A stretch of DNA of 64,000 bases. Origin: Arthrobacter subterraneus. GTDB taxonomy: Bacteria; Actinomycetota; Actinomycetes; Actinomycetales; Micrococcaceae. Positions 43,377 to 53,106 of the stretch are shown here, one piece after another. How positions within the stretch are numbered: position 1 is the stretch's first letter; every line of letters begins with the position of its first letter. Position numbers and translations under genes: made by a program. The DNA lies in NCBI RefSeq assembly GCF_900099735.1, contig NZ_FNDT01000008.1, positions 78,752 to 142,751 on the forward strand, given 5' to 3'. The notes below the pieces were generated by a model. That model had not been told where the DNA came from. It did not search any database and saw only the letters and a program-made list of their open reading frames with translations.

Positions 43377-44414
43377 TCAGCTCAGGCGTGCGTAGCTTTC
43401 CCACTTGTGGGCCTGGTGCTCGCCGTCGACCACGCGGATGGTGCCCGACTTCGAGCGCATCACGATCGACTGCGTCAGCACCTTGCCACCGTGGTACCGG
43501 ACGCCGCGCAGCAGGTCGCCGTCGGTGATGCCGGTCGCGGCAAAGTAGCAGTTGTCGCTGGTGACGAGGTCATTGGTGGAGAGAACCCGGTCAAGGTCGT
43601 GGCCGGCGTCGAGCGCTTTCTGCTTTTCCTCATCGCTGGTGGGCCACAGGCGGCCCTGGATCACGCCGCCGAGTGACTTGATGGCACAGGCAGCCACAAT
43701 GCCTTCCGGTGTGCCGCCGATTCCCATCAGGGCATCGATGTCGGTGCCTTCACGGGCGGCAGCGATGGCGCCGGCGACGTCGCCGTCCATCAGGAAACGG
43801 GTGCGGGCACCGGCGTCGCGGATTTCCTGGACCAGCGGGCGGTGGCGGTCACGGTCAAGGATCATCACATTGATCTGGTTGACCTTCTTGCCCTTGGCCT
43901 TGGCGATCAGGTGCAGGTTCTGCTTCACGGGCAGGCGGAGGTCCACCATGTCCGCGGCTTCGGGACCGGTCACCAGTTTCTCCATGTAGAACACTGCGGA
44001 GGGGTCAAACATGGTGCCGCGCTCTGCCACAGCCAGAACCGCGAGAGCGTTGTTGATGCCGAGGGCCGTCAGCCGGGTGCCGTCGATGGGGTCCACCGCG
44101 ACGTCGCACTCCGGCCCGCTGCCGTCTCCGACCCGCTCGCCGTTGTAGAGCATCGGTGCTTCATCCTTCTCACCCTCGCCGATGACCACCACGCCGTTGA
44201 AGTGGACGGTCGAGAGGAGCGAACGCATGGCGTCGACGGCGGCACCGTCAGCCTTGTTCTTGTCGCCGAAACCGACCCAGTGTCCGCCGGCGATGGCCGC
44301 GGCCTCGGTGACGCGCACCAACTCCAGCGCGAGGTTGCGGTCCGGTTCGTCGTCTCCCACGGCCAGGGCGGGTGACAGGGTGGAGTACTGCGCGTACTTT
44401 GCGGTGTCGGACAC
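43377..44414 (-). CDS. glpX: Fructose-1,6-bisphosphatase class II (GlpX)
   Basis: A 345-residue gluconeogenic phosphatase, the only FBPase class in many actinobacteria. It has NKADGAAVDAMRSLL and VVIGEGEKDEAPMLYNGE. The metal-binding VAVDPIDGTRL and IGGTPEGIVAACAIK follow. It starts at GTG 44414 (MSDTAKYAQYS frame). It is divergent from the DUF4245 gene, a conserved pairing in actinobacteria. Confidence 0.96.
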   Translation of the reverse strand: MSDTAKYAQYSTLSPALAVGDDEPDRNLALELVRVTEAAAIAGGHWVGFGDKNKADGAAVDAMRSLLSTVHFNGVVVIGEGEKDEAPMLYNGERVGDGSGPECDVAVDPIDGTRLTALGINNALAVLAVAERGTMFDPSAVFYMEKLVTGPEAADMVDLRLPVKQNLHLIAKAKGKKVNQINVMILDRDRHRPLVQEIRDAGARTRFLMDGDVAGAIAAAREGTDIDALMGIGGTPEGIVAACAIKSLGGVIQGRLWPTSDEEKQKALDAGHDLDRVLSTNDLVTSDNCYFAATGITDGDLLRGVRYHGGKVLTQSIVMRSKSGTIRVVDGEHQAHKWESYARLS

Positions 44415-44519
44415 GTTTACCTCATCGTTGAATTAGCGGTTCCCTCTTTCCGCAATCATAGTGCGGAGCCGCGCTCCGGCCATTTCCGTGACGCCACGGG
44501 TGTAGGCGACAATGGAGAA

Positions 44520-45107
44520 GTGAGCAGCACCCAGGAGAACCAGCAGGAAGCACCGGTCACGCCGGTGCTCACGGCCAAGCAGGCGAAGCGCGCCAACGCG
44601 TCGTCGATCGGCATGTTCATTGCCACCGCCGTCACGCTGGGACTGGTCCTCTTTGTTGTCCTGCTGAATCCGACGCACACAGCGGAGACCTACACGCGCG
44701 ACGTCGATGTGGCCACCATCGCATCGCAGGCCGAGGACGCCGCCGGTTACCTGCCCGCCGCGGCTGAACTTCCGGACGGCTGGACCTCCAACTACGCACG
44801 CTGGACGGGAACGGCGTCCGACGGCGTCGCATTCTGGGAAGTGGGCTACCTCACCCCCGAGCGCGAATTCATCCAGGTGACACAGACCAACAACTCCAAC
44901 CCCACCTGGCTTTCACAGCGCCTCGACGACGCCGTACCCTCCGGACAACGGGTGATCGACGGCGTGACCTGGGACCTGCTCGACAGCACCTCCGGTGATG
45001 TCTTCCTCACCACCGAACAGGACGGGTTCACGCTGATCCTGAACGGCACTGCGGATCTCACCCAGTTCGATGTCCTCGGCAGCGCCTTGCTCGCCAAGCT
45101 GAACTAG
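44520..45107 (+). CDS. DUF4245 family membrane-anchored protein
   Basis: A 195-residue protein starting at GTG 44520. A short cytoplasmic segment (residues 1-37) precedes one membrane anchor (SIGMFIATAVTLGLVLFVVL). An extracellular domain follows with YLPAAAELPDGWTSNYARWT and IDGVTWDLLDSTSGDVFLTT. Function is unknown. It is regularly divergent from glpX in actinobacteria. The 131 bases after it show no gene. Confidence 0.9.
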   Translation: MSSTQENQQEAPVTPVLTAKQAKRANASSIGMFIATAVTLGLVLFVVLLNPTHTAETYTRDVDVATIASQAEDAAGYLPAAAELPDGWTSNYARWTGTASDGVAFWEVGYLTPEREFIQVTQTNNSNPTWLSQRLDDAVPSGQRVIDGVTWDLLDSTSGDVFLTTEQDGFTLILNGTADLTQFDVLGSALLAKLN

Positions 45108-45238
45108 CCGGGGCACTTCTCGGCTAACACCGCTCCGGACCGTAACTCAACCGGACCGCGACTGATCCGGACCAGCACCGCTCAACGCGGAGTCACCAAC
45201 CGACCGCGTTCGGCTCCCGGCGCAGTACAGTAACTTCC

Positions 45239-45853
45239 GTGACCAAGCAACTGACTCCCGCTGAAGCATGGCAGAAACTGCGTGACGGAAATGGCCGGTT
45301 CATTTCCTCCACCTCCTCACATCCCAACCAGGACGCCTCCCGCCGGGCGTCGCTGGTCAACACCCAGGACCCTTTCGCCGTCATCTTCGGCTGCTCGGAT
45401 TCCCGCCTTGCAGCCGAGATCATCTTCGACGTCGGACTCGGTGACATCTTCGTGGTCCGTACGGCCGGGCAGGTCATTGATGACGCCGTCCTCGGCTCCC
45501 TCGAATACAGCGTCAGTGTCCTGAACGTGCCGCTCATCGTGGTACTCGGACATGACTCCTGCGGCGCCGTGACGGCCACCGCAAACGCCATCGACTCCGG
45601 GACCATGCCGGTGGGCTTCATCCGCGACCTCGTTGAACGCATCACCTCCTCCGTGCTGACTTCGCGCCGCAATGGAGACACCGACATCAACGCTGCGGTG
45701 GAGGAACACATCCGGCAGACCGCCCAGCGGCTTGCGGACTCTTCCCGCGTGGTGGCAGATGCCATCGAGAACGGGTCCACCGCCGTCGTCGGCGTCACCT
45801 ACCGGCTGGATGAAGGTAAAGCCGACCTCGTGTCGCAACTGGGCAATCTCTGA
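45239..45853 (+). CDS. Beta-class carbonic anhydrase
   Basis: A 204-residue zinc enzyme hydrating CO2. It starts at GTG 45239 (MTKQLTPAEAWQKLRDGNGR). Zinc ligands are the Cys in IFGCSDSRL and the His and Cys in VVLGHDSCGAV; the catalytic Asp-Arg pair is in CSDSR. Bicarbonate from it could feed PurK and carboxylases. It is 51 bases before fumC in the same direction. Confidence 0.95.
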   Translation: MTKQLTPAEAWQKLRDGNGRFISSTSSHPNQDASRRASLVNTQDPFAVIFGCSDSRLAAEIIFDVGLGDIFVVRTAGQVIDDAVLGSLEYSVSVLNVPLIVVLGHDSCGAVTATANAIDSGTMPVGFIRDLVERITSSVLTSRRNGDTDINAAVEEHIRQTAQRLADSSRVVADAIENGSTAVVGVTYRLDEGKADLVSQLGNL

Positions 45854-45904
45854 CTTGTAGCGCCGGAATTTGTGGCGCCCCACGCCACAGGCCAGAATTG
45901 GCGC

Positions 45905-47332
45905 ATGACAACGAATTCCCAGGACACCGTCGACTACCGCATCGAACACGACACCATGGGCGAGGTTCGCGTTCCCGCCAACGCCCTCTACCGTGCGCAG
46001 ACACAGCGGGCTGTAGAGAACTTCCCGATCTCCGGCAAAACGCTGGAACGGACCCACATCGAAGCCCTGGCACGGATCAAGAAGGCGGCCGCCACGGCCA
46101 ACGCCGAGCTCGGCGTGCTCGATGACGAGCTCGCCCGTGCCATCGAGGCGGCCGCGGACCAGGTTGCAACCGGAAAGTACGACGGCGATTTCCCCATCGA
46201 CGTGTTCCAGACCGGATCCGGTACCTCCTCGAACATGAACACCAACGAGGTGATCGCAGAGCTCGCCTCGCGTGCGCTGAAGGACGGCGGCAGCGACAAG
46301 GTGGTTCACCCGAACGACCATGTCAACGCTTCGCAGTCCTCGAACGATGTGTTCCCCACCTCGGTCCACGTGGCCGCAACCTCCGCCCTGATCAACGACC
46401 TGATTCCGGCTCTTGAGTACCTGGCGGAATCACTGGAGCGCAAGGCCGAGGAATTCGCGGGCGTTGTGAAGTCCGGCCGCACCCATCTGATGGACGCGAC
46501 GCCCGTTACGCTGGGCCAGGAGTTCGGCGGCTACGCTGCGCAGGTCCGCTACGGCATCGAGCGCATCAACGCTTCGCTCCCCCGCGTGGCCGAGGTTCCC
46601 CTGGGCGGAACCGCCGTCGGAACCGGCATCAACACACCGGCAGGCTTCTCCGCGCGGGTCATCGAGCTTCTCGCCGAGGACACCGGACTGCCGCTGACCG
46701 AGGCACGCAACCACTTCGAAGCGCAGGCCAACCGCGACGGACTCATCGAGGCGTCCGGTCAGCTGCGGAACATCGCGTACTCGTTCATGAAGATCAACAA
46801 TGACCTGCGCTGGATGGGGTCCGGCCCGAACACCGGTCTCGGCGAGATCGCCATCCCCGACCTGCAGCCGGGTTCCTCGATCATGCCGGGCAAGGTCAAC
46901 CCAGTGATCTGCGAGGCGGCCATCATGGTGGCCGCTCAGGTGATCGGCAATGACACCACCATCGCGCTGTCCTCGACCAACGGTGCGTTCGAACTCAATG
47001 TCGGCATCCCCGTCATGGCCGCCAACCTGCTCGAGTCGATCCGCCTGCTCTCCAACACCAGCCGGGTAATGGCGGACAAGATGATCGACGGGCTGACCGC
47101 CAACGAGGAGCGCGCCCGTTTCCTCGCCGAAGCATCGCCGTCGATCGTGACGCCGCTGAACAAGTACATCGGGTATGAGAACGCCGCGAAGATCGCCAAA
47201 AAGGCTGTCGCGGAGGGGCTCACGGTCCGGGAGGCCGTCGTCGCACTCGGGTATGTGGAGCGCGGTGAGCTGACGGAAGCGCAGCTGGACGAGGCGCTCG
47301 ACGTACTCTCCATGACCCGCCCGCCGCAGTAG
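45905..47332 (+). CDS. fumC: Class II fumarate hydratase
   Basis: A 475-residue TCA-cycle enzyme, fumarate to malate, without an iron-sulfur cluster. The start is ATG 45905 ([19 protein letters not shown]). The signature [12 protein letters not shown] is present, along with [14 protein letters not shown] and [20 protein letters not shown] strong terminator follows at 47392. Confidence 0.97.
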   Translation: MTTNSQDTVDYRIEHDTMGEVRVPANALYRAQTQRAVENFPISGKTLERTHIEALARIKKAAATANAELGVLDDELARAIEAAADQVATGKYDGDFPIDVFQTGSGTSSNMNTNEVIAELASRALKDGGSDKVVHPNDHVNASQSSNDVFPTSVHVAATSALINDLIPALEYLAESLERKAEEFAGVVKSGRTHLMDATPVTLGQEFGGYAAQVRYGIERINASLPRVAEVPLGGTAVGTGINTPAGFSARVIELLAEDTGLPLTEARNHFEAQANRDGLIEASGQLRNIAYSFMKINNDLRWMGSGPNTGLGEIAIPDLQPGSSIMPGKVNPVICEAAIMVAAQVIGNDTTIALSSTNGAFELNVGIPVMAANLLESIRLLSNTSRVMADKMIDGLTANEERARFLAEASPSIVTPLNKYIGYENAAKIAKKAVAEGLTVREAVVALGYVERGELTEAQLDEALDVLSMTRPPQ

Positions 47333-47391
47333 GCATCCCAGGCGCACCAGGCACCGCAAGCACAAGAAGCGGGGACAAAGAGCCGGGCAAG

Positions 47392-47434
47392 AAGCGGGGG
47401 CCCGCACGGTACTTCACCGTGCGGGCCCCCGCTT
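47392..47434 (+). terminator. Strong rho-independent-type hairpin after fumC
   Basis: The arms 47392-47410 (AAGCGGGGGCCCGCACGGT) and 47416-47434 form a perfect 19-bp stem with a 5-base loop (ACTTC). A short T-rich tract (TTTCTC) follows. It could also work for the minus-strand Nudix gene. The rest of 47333-47582 shows no gene. Confidence 0.92.
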
Positions 47435-47582
47435 TCTCATGCCCGTGAGTTGGCAGGACATACCCCGTACGGGCGCGTGAAAGCGGCGTGCCCTGCCAAT
47501 TCAACGAAGAGGGAGGGGAGGGAGGGGTGGGATGGGCGGGAGAGGGATGGACGGAGCGGTGTGAAGGGCCGGTCAGCGCACC

Positions 47583-48053
47583 TCAGCGCTCGAAGTCGGG
47601 GACGCCCGTCGAGTAGCGCGCATTCTCGGCATGACGCCGGTGCAGCGGGTTCAGCGGCGGCAGGTCATCGGGGCTGAACCAGCGCACGTCCATGGATTCG
47701 TCGTCGTTCACGCGGGCCTCACCCGAAAGGTAACGGCAGCGGAAGACCAGGCTCAGGAAGCGGCACACGTCGGAATTCGGGAAGGTGACAGGCCCGACGA
47801 CGTCGATGCTCACCAGGTGCTCCACCTCCACCGAAACTCCGGTCTCTTCCTCCACCTCGCGCACAATCGCCTGTGCGGGGTGCTCTCCCGGATCAACGAT
47901 CCCCGTGATGAGGGTCCATTGACCGGTGTCGGCGCGGCGGCCGAGCAGCACGCGGTCCTCGTCGTCGTACACCACCGCGGCCGCTCCGGGGAGCCACAGC
48001 GGATCGTGGCCGATCCTGGAACGGAGGTGCTGGACGAATTCGGGGGTGGGCAT
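47583..48053 (-). CDS. Nudix hydrolase
   Basis: A 156-residue protein starting at ATG 48053 (MPTPEFVQHLRSRIGHDPLW); the longer frame upstream overlaps the prepilin peptidase and is not used. The Nudix box GX5EX7REUXEEXGU is complete as GIVDPGEHPAQAIVREVEEE followed by TGV. Such enzymes hydrolyse nucleoside diphosphate derivatives; the C-terminal PNSDVCRFLSLVFRCRYLSG is common in actinobacterial relatives. The substrate is unknown. It lies just after the prepilin peptidase on the same strand. Confidence 0.92.
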   Translation of the reverse strand: MPTPEFVQHLRSRIGHDPLWLPGAAAVVYDDEDRVLLGRRADTGQWTLITGIVDPGEHPAQAIVREVEEETGVSVEVEHLVSIDVVGPVTFPNSDVCRFLSLVFRCRYLSGEARVNDDESMDVRWFSPDDLPPLNPLHRRHAENARYSTGVPDFER

Positions 48054-48058
48054 GGTCT

Positions 48059-48562
48059 TCAGCCTAGTGCGAGCACCAGCCCCGCTCCGACGATCATGAA
48101 CGGCCCGAACGGGATGGCGGACTTGGCCGTGCCCCGACGGCTCGCGATGAGGATGACCCCCCAGAGGCCGCCGAGGAGGAAGGCAGCGAAGGTGCCCCAC
48201 AGCAGGAAGGACCAGCCCACGAACCCGAGATACAGCCCCAGCACGCCGGCGAGTTTGACGTCTCCGAAGCCCATCCCCGCCGGGTAGATCAGGCGCAGGA
48301 TGAAGTAGAACACCCAGAGCACCGCCGCCCCGCCGGCCAGGGACACCAGCCGGCCCCAGTCCTGGGCGGCGAGCGCGGCAGCAATAAGGAGCACACCGGC
48401 GGCCGGATAGGACGGAAAGATGATGCGGTTGGGCAGCCGATGCGTGAGGATGTCGATGACGCTGAGCCAGATCCCGACCATCACAAGCAACGCGAGCGCC
48501 GCAGCACACAGCCAGAATGCCACGGGCGCAGTGTCCCAGTACTCCCCCATCAGCGCCAGCAT
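48059..48562 (-). CDS. Prepilin peptidase (A24 family, short form)
   Basis: A 167-residue membrane aspartic protease of the type IV prepilin/TadV kind. The catalytic Asp residues are the one in VIDILTHRLPNRI and the one in the GxGD motif (GMGFGDVKLAG). About five membrane helices are present and the N-terminal methyltransferase domain is absent. No pilin genes are in the window. Confidence 0.9.
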   Translation of the reverse strand: MLALMGEYWDTAPVAFWLCAAALALLVMVGIWLSVIDILTHRLPNRIIFPSYPAAGVLLIAAALAAQDWGRLVSLAGGAAVLWVFYFILRLIYPAGMGFGDVKLAGVLGLYLGFVGWSFLLWGTFAAFLLGGLWGVILIASRRGTAKSAIPFGPFMIVGAGLVLALG

Positions 48563-48620
48563 GTGCCTACCGTAGCCGAATCCCCGGTCCGGAACCGGAA
48601 TCCCGGCTTACACTGTGGAT

Positions 48621-49364
48621 ATGTCCGCTTCCAGCGGGTTGAACCCGGCGAGCCTTTTCCGATCACTCTGCCGTTCCTCGCCGTGGCGTTGGGAAACGGT
48701 CCGGTTCTCCGTGTCGTGGATCAGCACTGACGGCGAGTCCCCCGCGCTGCGTGCCTGGGTGCGGCGCCCTGCGGCACTGCGGGTGGAAACGGCGGACGGA
48801 ACCCTCCTCCACAGCAGCACCGGCAATGAGCACTCCCGGGATTCTTTCTACGTCAGCGCCACCAAGGCCTCCTGGCTTGTGGCGCCCCGGCTCGTGACCC
48901 CCGTCTACAACGAAACCGGCTACGTCCACCGCCGCCCGAAGGCTGCCTACGGTGAGCCTGCCTTCGGTGATCCCCGATGGGCCGCGATGCTGGACCCCGT
49001 CGAACTCGCCGGTGATGCTCCCGTCCCGTATGAGACGCCGTTCGCCAACCGGGTTGAGCTCGAGGACGTCACCGAGGAGGTCCATGCGGGCCGCCGGGTG
49101 CTCGGAGCAACCGCGACACCGAACATCTCCTACCAGCCGTTCACTCCCGGGCGCCCGCTGATCGGATCGGGCCGCACGCGGGTGCTGGTGGACGTCGCCA
49201 CCGCCGTCTGCGTGTCAACCACAGCGCTCGACGGCGACCTTGCCGGTTGCGGCCACCGTCTGGCCATCAGCGGGGTGGACGAATACATGATCGATGACCT
49301 CTTCACCGATGCCCCGCGCACGCTCACTGACGTCCGGGACCACATCCCGTGGCAGGTCGGCTGA
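48621..49364 (+). CDS. Hypothetical protein
   Basis: I do not recognise this 247-residue protein. It starts MSASSGLNPASLFRSL at ATG 48621, or GTG 48615. It has no signal peptide or membrane helix. It has several Trp-containing segments (RWETVRFSVSW, FGDPRWAAMLDP) and ends DVRDHIPWQVG. The composition is typical of the chromosome, so it is likely a real soluble protein. It is convergent with phoH, 19 bases apart. Confidence 0.7.
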   Translation: MSASSGLNPASLFRSLCRSSPWRWETVRFSVSWISTDGESPALRAWVRRPAALRVETADGTLLHSSTGNEHSRDSFYVSATKASWLVAPRLVTPVYNETGYVHRRPKAAYGEPAFGDPRWAAMLDPVELAGDAPVPYETPFANRVELEDVTEEVHAGRRVLGATATPNISYQPFTPGRPLIGSGRTRVLVDVATAVCVSTTALDGDLAGCGHRLAISGVDEYMIDDLFTDAPRTLTDVRDHIPWQVG

Positions 49365-49383
49365 CCCGCCACGGGAGCCGGTC

Positions 49384-50793
49384 CTAGATCTCCGCACCCT
49401 CGAGCAGATCCGTGACCAGCGCGGCGATCGGCGAGCGCTCTGAGCGGGTCAGCGTGATGTGACCGAACAGCGGGTGTCCCTTGAGGGTTTCGACGACGGC
49501 GGCAATGCCGTCATGCCTGCCCACCCGCAGGTTGTCCCGCTGGGCGACGTCGTGGGTGAGGACGATCTTCGAGTTCTGCCCGATCCGGCTCATCACCGTC
49601 AGGAGCACGTTCTTCTCGAGTGACTGGGCCTCATCCACAATCACGAACGAGTCATGCAGCGACCGCCCGCGGATGTGGGTCAGCGGCAGGACCTCCAGCA
49701 TGCCGCGGTCCATGACCTCCTCCACAACCTCCTGCGAGACCAACGCCCCCAGCGTGTCGAAGACGGCCTGGGCCCAGGGGTTCATCTTCTCGGACTCGCT
49801 GCCCGGCAGGTATCCGAGTTCCTGCCCGCCCACCGCGTACAGCGGTCGGAAGACCACCACCTTGCGGTGCTCGCGCCGCTCCAGCACTGCCTCGAGGCCG
49901 GCGCACAGGGCCAGCGCCGACTTGCCGGTGCCCGCACGCCCGCCGAGCGACACGATGCCCACCTCGGGGTCCATCAGCAGGTCGATCGCCAACCGCTGTT
50001 CGGCGGACCGGCCATGCAGCCCGAACACGTCGCGGTCTCCGCGCACCAGGCGTACCTGCTTGTCCGCGCCCACCCGGCCGAGCGCCGAACCTTTGCCGGA
50101 GTGGAGGATGACTCCCGTGTTGGCGGGCAGCTCCGCGGCGTCCGGCAGGAAGACCGGCTCGTGTGTGTAGAGGGTGTCGACGTCGTCGTCCAGGGTGTCC
50201 AGCTCAGCAACGCCGGTCCAGCCTGAATCCTTCACCAGCTCGTTGCGGTACTCATCCGCCTGCAGGCCCATGGCGGAGGCCTTGACGCGCATCGGCAGGT
50301 CCTTGGAGACCACGGTGACGTTGCGGCCCTCGTCGGAGAGGTTCTTGGCGACGGCGAGGATCCGTGAGTCGTTGTCGCCGCTGCGGAAGCCCACGGGGAG
50401 CACCTCGGTGGAGACGTGGTTGAGCTCGACCCGCAGGGTTCCGCCCTCGGTTCCCAGCGGGATGGCCTGGTTCAGGCCGTTGTGCTTCACCCTCAGCTCA
50501 TCGAGCAGCCGCAGCGCCTTGCGCGCGAAGTACCCCAGCTCGGGATCATGGCGTTTGCCTTCAAGCTCGGTGATCACCACTATCGGCAGGATCACCTCGT
50601 GTTCGGCGAAACGGGTAATGGCCCGGGGATCCGAGAGCAGCACAGAGGTGTCCAGGACGTAACTGCGGCTGCCAAGGCTCTCGACAACGGAAAGGCCCGC
50701 CGCTGCGAGGACTTGTTCGTCCTGCGCCGCCGGGCGGGCCGTGCTGTTGAGCGTGTCGGTTGCGGATCGCTGGGTTGTGCGAGATGTGGCCAC
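49384..50793 (-). CDS. PIN-PhoH fusion ATPase/ribonuclease
   Basis: A 469-residue protein starting at GTG 50793 after GTGGAG; a longer frame reaches 50997 without support. The PIN domain (about 42-185) has [12 protein letters not shown] with D48 and [15 protein letters not shown]. The PhoH ATPase (about 255-460) has Walker A GRAGTGKS (285-292) and Walker [16 protein letters not shown]. In mycobacteria PhoH2 of this type is a sequence-specific RNA helicase and RNase. Here it has no antitoxin-like neighbour. Confidence 0.93.
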   Translation of the reverse strand: MATSRTTQRSATDTLNSTARPAAQDEQVLAAAGLSVVESLGSRSYVLDTSVLLSDPRAITRFAEHEVILPIVVITELEGKRHDPELGYFARKALRLLDELRVKHNGLNQAIPLGTEGGTLRVELNHVSTEVLPVGFRSGDNDSRILAVAKNLSDEGRNVTVVSKDLPMRVKASAMGLQADEYRNELVKDSGWTGVAELDTLDDDVDTLYTHEPVFLPDAAELPANTGVILHSGKGSALGRVGADKQVRLVRGDRDVFGLHGRSAEQRLAIDLLMDPEVGIVSLGGRAGTGKSALALCAGLEAVLERREHRKVVVFRPLYAVGGQELGYLPGSESEKMNPWAQAVFDTLGALVSQEVVEEVMDRGMLEVLPLTHIRGRSLHDSFVIVDEAQSLEKNVLLTVMSRIGQNSKIVLTHDVAQRDNLRVGRHDGIAAVVETLKGHPLFGHITLTRSERSPIAALVTDLLEGAEI

Positions 50794-51049
50794 TTCAACT
50801 CCACTTCCCCGGGCGATGCACGCCCGAGAATAATCTAGGGCTTGCGTGAGGCGGGCCGGCCAGGAGGCCGCGCGCAGCCTCCTCTTCCCAGAGCGTGTGC
50901 TGGTGGGCACGTTGCCTGCATAGGTGGCCTCCCCGAACAGCCGGCGGGTGCCTGCTGTTGCAACAGACATTACGCCCGGACGACGACGGCGGCGCACCCT
51001 CCCGCTGCGTGTCGCAGTTGAACTTGCGGTGAAGAAAAGGGAACCGGCC
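50794..51049. other. Intergenic gap between phoH and uppS
   Basis: These 256 bases lie between two minus-strand genes and must hold the phoH promoter. I see no gene, tRNA or clear terminator, only GC-rich short dyads such as CGGGCGATGCACGCCCG around 50811-50827. Confidence 0.5.
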
Positions 51050-51823
51050 CTAGCAGCCGAAGCGCCGCTGGCGGCGTCCGTAATCGCGCAGCGCGCGCAG
51101 GAAATCGACCCGCCGGAAGTCGGGCCAGAGAGCCTCGCAGAAATAGAACTCGCTGTACGCGCTCTGCCACATGAGGAAGCCGGAAAGCCGCTGCTCGCCG
51201 GAGGTGCGGATCACCAGGTCCGGATCCGGCTGGCCGCGCGTGTACAGGTACTCCGAGATCTGCCCGACCGACAGGTTCTCCGCGACCTCCGTCAGGGTTG
51301 AACCCTCGGAATCCGCCTGCAGCAGGAGCTCCTTGACGGCGTCGACAATCTCCCGCCGGCCGCCGTAGCCCACCGCAACATTCACGTGGAGCCCCTCGAT
51401 GCAGGACGTGCGCTCGGCGAGCTCGGTGACCTTGGACGCCAGGTGTTCCGGGAGGAGGTCGAGCGCACCGACAGGCTGGACCCGGACCTTGCGGGTTTCG
51501 CCGAGCCGGTCGAGCGTGTTCCCGATGATGTCCAGGAGCTGCTCGATCTCCTCTGCCGACCGGTTCATGTTGTCCGTGGAGAGCATGTAGAGCGTCACCA
51601 TTTCGACGCCGAGCTCGCGGCACCAGCCGAGGAACTCGAGGATCTTGTCCGCACCGGCCTGGTGTCCGTGGCGGGTCGGCGCGCCGGCCAGTTTCGCCCA
51701 GCGCCGGTTGCCGTCAACCATCACGCCGACGTGGTGCGGTATGCGGTCGGGCGCAAGGGACCGCTGGAGTTTGCGCTCGTAGAAGCCGTAGGCAAACGAG
51801 GGAAACTTCACGGCAGCGCCCAC
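51050..51823 (-). CDS. uppS: Isoprenyl transferase (Z-decaprenyl/undecaprenyl diphosphate synthase)
   Basis: A 257-residue cis-prenyltransferase that makes the lipid carrier for cell-wall synthesis. It has [14 protein letters not shown] with the catalytic D37. It then has [37 protein letters not shown] and the C-terminal [20 protein letters not shown]. It starts [19 protein letters not shown]. Chain length cannot be read, but actinobacteria often have C50 or C55 enzymes. Confidence 0.95.
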   Translation of the reverse strand: MGAAVKFPSFAYGFYERKLQRSLAPDRIPHHVGVMVDGNRRWAKLAGAPTRHGHQAGADKILEFLGWCRELGVEMVTLYMLSTDNMNRSAEEIEQLLDIIGNTLDRLGETRKVRVQPVGALDLLPEHLASKVTELAERTSCIEGLHVNVAVGYGGRREIVDAVKELLLQADSEGSTLTEVAENLSVGQISEYLYTRGQPDPDLVIRTSGEQRLSGFLMWQSAYSEFYFCEALWPDFRRVDFLRALRDYGRRQRRFGC

Positions 51824-51943
51824 CTGTCCTTCGATCAGCTAGCAGGGATTCATCCACTACCGTACCGGCACGGGCTGCGCGGTGGCGGAAAGCACATGTT
51901 ACTGGTTAGTAACTTGAGGTGGGGCTCCGCTAGAATTGCGGTC

Positions 51944-52696
51944 ATGAGCCGACGCGTTTCACCACCGACCGGAGCGCCCAATACCCCGCAGAATCCGGAC
52001 GGATCAGCTCCCAATAATGGTCCGGTGGAAGCCGCCGTCGAGCGCGCAGCGGATGCCCTGAACATCAAACCCAAATGGCGGGGCTGGATCCATCTCGGCG
52101 CCACTCCCCTGGCGGTCGTTGCCGGAATTATGCTCGTGATCCTGGCACCCACGACGGCGGGAAAAGTCACCTCCGCGATCTACGCTTTCACCGGCATCCT
52201 GCTCTTCGGCGTCAGCGCCGTCTATCACCGCGGCAACTGGCGCCCACGCACCAAGGTGGTCCTCAAGCGGCTGGACCACACCAACATCATGCTGGTCATC
52301 GCCGGCAGCTACACGCCGCTCTCCTGGGCCCTGCTTCCACAGGACAAAGCCACCCTCCTGCTGTGGCTGATCTGGTGCGGCGCCATCGCCGGCGTCCTGT
52401 TCCGCGTGCTGTGGGTCAACGCCCCGCGCTGGCTCTACGTGCCCATCTACATTGCCCTGGGACTGGCGGCGCTGCTGTTCCTGCCCGACTTCCTGGCCGC
52501 CAGCGTACCGGCGACAGTCCTGATCATCGTCGGCGGCGTCTTCTACATCGCCGGGGCCGTGATCTACGGAATGAAACGGCCCAATCCCAGCCCGCAGTGG
52601 TTCGGGTTCCACGAACTGTTCCATGCGTTCACCGTGGCGGCGTTCGCATCCCACTTCATCGCCATCCTGATCGCGGTGCTGAACCCGGCTCGCTAG
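51944..52696 (+). CDS. trhA: Hemolysin III family (TrhA/PAQR-like) membrane protein
   Basis: A 250-residue membrane protein starting at ATG 51944. An N-terminal soluble stretch of about 48 residues is followed by seven membrane helices. Conserved residues are in SAVYHRGNWRPRTKVVLKRL, DHTNIMLVIAGSYTPLSW and FGFHELFHAFTVAAFASHF, the metal-binding His/Asp set of the PAQR/CREST superfamily. It affects membrane energetics or lipid metabolism in E. coli; it is not a proven toxin. It is divergent from uppS. Confidence 0.93.
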   Translation: MSRRVSPPTGAPNTPQNPDGSAPNNGPVEAAVERAADALNIKPKWRGWIHLGATPLAVVAGIMLVILAPTTAGKVTSAIYAFTGILLFGVSAVYHRGNWRPRTKVVLKRLDHTNIMLVIAGSYTPLSWALLPQDKATLLLWLIWCGAIAGVLFRVLWVNAPRWLYVPIYIALGLAALLFLPDFLAASVPATVLIIVGGVFYIAGAVIYGMKRPNPSPQWFGFHELFHAFTVAAFASHFIAILIAVLNPAR

Positions 52697-52708
52697 GGGT
52701 ACTGACGG

Positions 52709-53056
52709 CTAGGGCGCGTCAGGGCCGTGCTTGCCGCCGGGAGCGCGCCGCCGGGGTTCCTCCCCCGAGGACGATTCGGGTCCCGCGGCGTCTGGAGCAC
52801 CGCCGGATTCCTGTCCTGACTGTTCCAGCTGCTGTGCCTGCTCGGCCTCAAGGTTGGCCATCTCGCGGTAGCGTACGCGCCGGATCCTGCGGGCCATGTC
52901 ACGGATCAGGAAGATCACGGCGATCACCATGAAGAGCGTGGCCAGGAACCCCAGGAGCCCCGGAGTCACCTGCGTGGGGTCCAGCCCGGGGCGCAGCGAG
53001 GGTTCCTCACCCGGGGCAGGCGTCACGGTTGCGGCCAGGTTGAGCAGGGAAAGCAC
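52709..53056 (-). CDS. Small single-pass membrane protein
   Basis: A 115-residue protein starting at GTG 53056. One membrane helix (GLLGFLATLFMVIAVIFLIR, about residues 33-52) is followed by a basic turn (RRIRRVRYREM) and a disordered Glu/Gln/Pro tail. Function is unknown. Similar small genes often sit next to mca in Micrococcaceae. It is convergent with trhA. Confidence 0.75.
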   Translation of the reverse strand: MLSLLNLAATVTPAPGEEPSLRPGLDPTQVTPGLLGFLATLFMVIAVIFLIRDMARRIRRVRYREMANLEAEQAQQLEQSGQESGGAPDAAGPESSSGEEPRRRAPGGKHGPDAP

Positions 53057-53106
53057 TCCAGAGCACCACTTTCACAGAAGGTTTTGCGGCGGACACGCCG
53101 GCTAAC

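Noticed and set aside
47583..48509. 308-codon single protein covering the Nudix gene and prepilin peptidase region
   Set aside because: The first half is out of frame with the GxGD prepilin peptidase reading. Only the part from ATG 48053 carries the Nudix fold.
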